Of a stretch of 64,000 nt of DNA, positions 61,755 through 64,000 are shown piece by piece. A program made the translations under genes and the position numbers. The stretch is from NCBI GenBank assembly GCA_045616445.1, contig JAZLGR010000021.1, positions 26,750 to 90,749 of the forward strand. The letters are read 5' to 3'. The stretch comes from Fimousia sp045616445 (GTDB lineage Bacteria; Bacillota; Clostridia; Lachnospirales; Lachnospiraceae). The notes beneath the pieces were generated by a model. It saw nothing but the letters and a program-made list of their open reading frames with translations, was not told the origin of the DNA and ran no database searches. Positions within the stretch are counted from its first letter, which is position 1. Every line of letters begins with the position of its first letter.

Positions 61755-62594
61755 ATGGGAAATGATATCGAAAAATATAGTGAAGAAATTTTTGAAAATA
61801 TTAAGCATATCAATGAATACAATCAAGAATTCTGGTATGCAAGAGAACTTCAGGTGGTATTGGACTATTCACAATGGAGACGCTTTAAGGAGGTTATAGA
61901 AAAAGCAAAGGATTCATGTGAAGCTAGTGGCAATATTGTTACTGATCATTTTGCCAACGTCGGCAAAATGATAAAAATTGCAAAAGGTGCAGAACGAGAA
62001 ATTGAAGATTTTATGCTTACACGTTATGCCTGTTATCTGATTGTCATGAATGGGGATCCTCGTAAAGAAGTTATTGCACTGGGACAGACATATTTTGCAG
62101 TGAAGACTCGTCAGCAGGAATTGATTGATGATTATGAGGAACTGAGTGAGGATCAGAAACGTCTTGCAATCAGAAATGAAATCCGTGAGCACAATAAGTC
62201 ATTAGCAGAAGCAGCGAAGAATGCTGGGGTTGTTGAGCCAAGGGATTATGCAATTTTTCAAAATAGAGGATATCAGGGATTATATGGTGGATTAGGAGCC
62301 AAAGAAATCCATGCTAAAAAAGGGTTGAAAAAGAGTCAACAGATTCTGGATCATATGGGAAGTACTGAGTTGGCAGCGAATCTTTTCCGAGCTACTCAGA
62401 CTGATGAAAAACTCAGGAGAGAACAGGTTGTTGGTAAAAAAGAAGCTGGAGAAGTACATTTCAAAGTTGGACAGAAGGTTCGACAGACAATAAAAGAATT
62501 AGGTGGAACCATGCCAGAAGATCTGCCAACACCACAAAAGAGTATCAAACAGATTGAAAGAGAAGAAGCAAAAAGATTAGAAACTATAGATTGA
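61755..62594 (+). CDS. dinD: DinD-like DNA-damage-inducible protein (Bro-N type)
   Basis: 279 residues, the DinD family length (about 275). ELQVVLDYSQWRRFKEVIEKA (about 29-49), the HFANVGKMI segment and YQGLYGGLGAKEIHAKKG near 180 are DinD landmarks; the N-terminal part is Bro-N-like and DNA-binding. In E. coli DinD restrains RecA. No LexA box is obvious upstream. The start is ATG 61755, because ATGGAGG at 61740 is its ribosome site. It is cotranscribed with the winged-helix gene. Confidence 0.82.
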   Translation: MGNDIEKYSEEIFENIKHINEYNQEFWYARELQVVLDYSQWRRFKEVIEKAKDSCEASGNIVTDHFANVGKMIKIAKGAEREIEDFMLTRYACYLIVMNGDPRKEVIALGQTYFAVKTRQQELIDDYEELSEDQKRLAIRNEIREHNKSLAEAAKNAGVVEPRDYAIFQNRGYQGLYGGLGAKEIHAKKGLKKSQQILDHMGSTELAANLFRATQTDEKLRREQVVGKKEAGEVHFKVGQKVRQTIKELGGTMPEDLPTPQKSIKQIEREEAKRLETID

Positions 62595-62650
62595 GTACTA
62601 GGAAAGATAAGAAATCTCCGATATTGCAACAAATTCAGGGGGTTGTAAAA

Positions 62651-62677
62651 GACTTTCGTACAAAAATGTTCGAAAGT
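62651..62677. repeat. ACTTTCG hairpin, copy downstream of dinD
   Basis: ACTTTCG (62652-62658) and CGAAAGT (62671-62677) with a 12-base loop. It is preceded by G and followed by AT..GG, as in the copy at 60786. Confidence 0.55.
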
Positions 62678-62754
62678 ATCGGAAGTTATATCAACAATTG
62701 AATAATTGAATCATCCGAATGACCACCCATCATTCTGATTAAGAACATAGAAAA

Positions 62755-62804
62755 GACAGGTTCAGATACACTGATTAATTTCAGTGCGTCCGAACCTGTT
62801 TTTT
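62755..62804. terminator. Bidirectional terminator after dinD
   Basis: ACAGGTTC/GAACCTGT outer stem and CACTGA/TCAGTG inner stem, with A-run before and TTTTTT after; it lies between dinD and the convergent Cys-rich gene. Confidence 0.85.
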
Positions 62805-62808
62805 ATTG

Positions 62809-63249
62809 TCATCGAAGGTCACAGAATAAGAGTTCAGAATACTTTTTCAGTAGATCAGGACTTACTTGATATGAAACGCCTAAGGAATCAAGTTTATAAA
62901 TTATGTCTTCTGCTTCATACAAAGATAAGTTGGATTTGGTAATTGTTTTACCTGAATCAAGTGTTTTTTTTAGTTGAACAACGTTAATTCCAAAAGCTTT
63001 AGCTATCTTTAAATATTGAGATTTTTCAGCGACAGTGATGGAAACAGTATAGATACTATCATCAAGATTGCTATCCAATTCACATTGAGGGAAGAAACTC
63101 ATACCTATGATTTTAAAACCGCATTTGGTACAGTAGTTTAACATGAATGCTCCGTCTAGTTCTGTATATAGAGCTTTGAAGCCATATTCAGGACATTTTG
63201 ATGGGGGAGTTTTTTTCATTTTACGTATACAGTCTTTACAATAGTTCAT
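62809..63249 (-). CDS. Cys-rich zinc-binding-like protein with DNA-binding-like C-terminus
   Basis: 146 residues. The N-terminal CKDC and YCTKC give two Cys pairs of a zinc ribbon, with KCPEYG between them. The C-terminal half (YLKIAKAFGINVVQLKKTLDSG and LYEAEDIIYKLDSLGVSY) has the look of a helix-turn-helix or ribosomal-L7-like helix-sheet fold. It is unknown in function; perhaps a regulator of the module. ATG 63249 has no good ribosome site. It is divergent from the ORF6N gene. Confidence 0.55.
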   Translation of the reverse strand: MNYCKDCIRKMKKTPPSKCPEYGFKALYTELDGAFMLNYCTKCGFKIIGMSFFPQCELDSNLDDSIYTVSITVAEKSQYLKIAKAFGINVVQLKKTLDSGKTITKSNLSLYEAEDIIYKLDSLGVSYQVSPDLLKKYSELLFCDLR

Positions 63250-63254
63250 ATTAT

Positions 63255-63300
63255 TTAAGTATAATCCAATCACCATCCTAGATGAGTGGATTATACTTAA
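63255..63300. promoter_or_regulatory. 14-bp inverted repeat with face-to-face promoters
   Basis: TTAAGTATAATCCA (63255-63268) and its exact complement (63287-63300) lie 18 bases apart. A TATAAT sits in each arm (63260-63265 on plus, 63295-63290 on minus). The two transcripts would start about 10 bases apart and overlap at their 5' ends, and both genes lack good ribosome sites. Confidence 0.6.
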
Positions 63301-63304
63301 TCGT

Positions 63305-63874
63305 ATGAGCGAAGAAAGTAAGGAGCTACTGGTAGTAGATTCCAAGACTGTTCAGAATCTTGTATATACGATTCGTGGACAACAGGTGATGTTGGACAGT
63401 GATCTGGCAGAAATATATGGATATGAAGTGAAGGCACTAAACCAACAGGTAAAAAGAAATATAAATCGTTTTCCTGAAGATTTTATGTTTCAGTTAACAA
63501 GAGAGGAATTAGATTTGGTGAAGTCACAATTTGTGACTTCACGAAGTGCTACCCTATTTCAAGGGCAAGAAGGAGGTCGCAGAAAACTTCCTTTTGCTTT
63601 TACCGAACAAGGTATTTATATGTTAGCAACTGTTCTGCGTGGAGAGCTTGCAGAGAAACAAAGCATATATATTATGAGAGCTTTTAGGGAGATGCGTCAT
63701 TTTCTTGCAAACAATAAATTGATGTTTGAGAGAATAAATATACTTGAGAATCACCAAAAGGAAACAGATGAAAAGTTGGATCAGATTTTTGATTACATAG
63801 CTGATCATGAGGAGTCTTCTCAAAAGATATTTTTCAGTGGACAGATATTCGATGCATTTAACCTCCCTACATAA
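63305..63874 (+). CDS. ORF6N-domain protein, probably shortened
   Basis: 189 residues. The N-terminal ORF6N domain is clear: VVDSKTVQNLVYTIRGQQVM, LDSDLAEIYGYEVKALNQQV and NRFPEDFMFQLTREE (about 10-75), then RRKLPFAFTEQGIYMLATVL. These DNA-binding proteins come from phages and mobile elements. Longer members continue after FFSGQIFDAF with an extra domain; here the frame ends at NLPT. No Shine-Dalgarno precedes the start; AAGGAG occurs only inside the gene. Confidence 0.75.
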   Translation: MSEESKELLVVDSKTVQNLVYTIRGQQVMLDSDLAEIYGYEVKALNQQVKRNINRFPEDFMFQLTREELDLVKSQFVTSRSATLFQGQEGGRRKLPFAFTEQGIYMLATVLRGELAEKQSIYIMRAFREMRHFLANNKLMFERINILENHQKETDEKLDQIFDYIADHEESSQKIFFSGQIFDAFNLPT

Positions 63875-64000
63875 TCAAGTCATTTTTGTTGAAAATACGG
63901 GCTTTTTCAGCCCTATGTATCTCAGAAAATAAGCCGGGGTTACGAGCATTTCAATGTATCAGGTACTAAAATAGCGGATAAAGGGTACACAAAATAAAAC
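63875..64000. other. Window-end spacer
   Basis: A small GGGCT/AGCCC hairpin with T-rich loop lies at about 63900-63915 and may be a weak terminator. The last 60 bases contain no feature that I can identify; an unrelated gene may begin or end beyond the edge. Confidence 0.3.

Noticed and set aside
63940..64000. Possible 3' end of a minus-strand recombinase-like gene at the window end
   Set aside because: Only about 17 codons are visible, with no recognisable motif.

Overview
The window looks like chromosome from a low-GC, anaerobic, Gram-positive gut-type Clostridia, most likely a Lachnospiraceae member. The reasons are strong AGGAGG-type Shine-Dalgarno sites, TTGACA/TATAAT promoters, reverse rubrerythrin beside a Fur-family regulator, CDP-glycerol (teichoic acid type) polymerases, a CbiMQO energy-coupling-factor transporter, a ferredoxin-type thioredoxin reductase fragment and a two-gene ThrE-type exporter. 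Genus and species cannot be fixed from the sequence alone. No rRNA, tRNA, CRISPR array, intact transposase or prophage was found.

Layout. 1-9.2 kb: a partial zinc-ribbon protein, a chloramphenicol-acetyltransferase-like protein, an alanine/glycine:cation symporter, glycerol kinase and facilitator, PlsC and 4-alpha-glucanotransferase. 9.2-15.2 kb: galE, a GT2 glycosyltransferase, a DUF89 protein, and a Zn/Cd-type P1B ATPase with its ArsR-family sensor. 15.2-20.9 kb: the mannitol locus mtlR-mtlA-mtlD behind a regulatory region dense in repeats. 20.9-26.5 kb: a Fur/PerR-type regulator with rubrerythrin, then three genes for a CDP-glycerol-dependent surface polymer. 26.6-35.5 kb: Nudix hydrolases, a ketopantoate-reductase-like protein, a cobalt ECF transporter, secreted and regulatory proteins, and metY. 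35.5-46.1 kb: a nucleotidyltransferase, trkA-trkH, a MATE exporter, a candidate small RNA, a thioredoxin/FTR-like cluster, a purine permease, and a dehydrogenase / short pyruvate-kinase-like / Nudix set.

46.1-54.8 kb holds ordinary single genes separated by unusual intergenic DNA. There are two back-to-back long imperfect hairpins at 46.16-46.57 kb and a GC-rich repeat island at 54.44-54.74 kb. 54.8-59.8 kb: a lipoprotein amidohydrolase, an esterase, secreted or membrane proteins of unknown function, and another Nudix gene. 59.8-64 kb is the most accessory-looking part. It has nested inverted repeats, a small orphan gene, and a winged-helix (AbiEi-like) gene paired with dinD behind a promoter bracketed by two copies of an inverted-repeat operator. 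After that comes a divergent pair (a Cys-rich protein and a shortened ORF6N protein) whose promoters sit inside the arms of a perfect 14-bp inverted repeat.

How the genes work together: carbon enters through glycerol (GlpF/GlpK), mannitol (MtlA/MtlD) and maltodextrins (MalQ). Redox and metal stress are handled by Fur/rubrerythrin, the thioredoxin/FTR-like trio and the ArsR/P1B pair. GalE, the GT2 enzyme and the CDP-glycerol enzymes serve the cell envelope. The best candidates for something undescribed are the winged-helix/DinD module with its paired operators, the long hairpins at 46.2-46.6 kb, the GC-rich repeat island at 54.4-54.7 kb and the terminated RNA at 40.9-41.1 kb.
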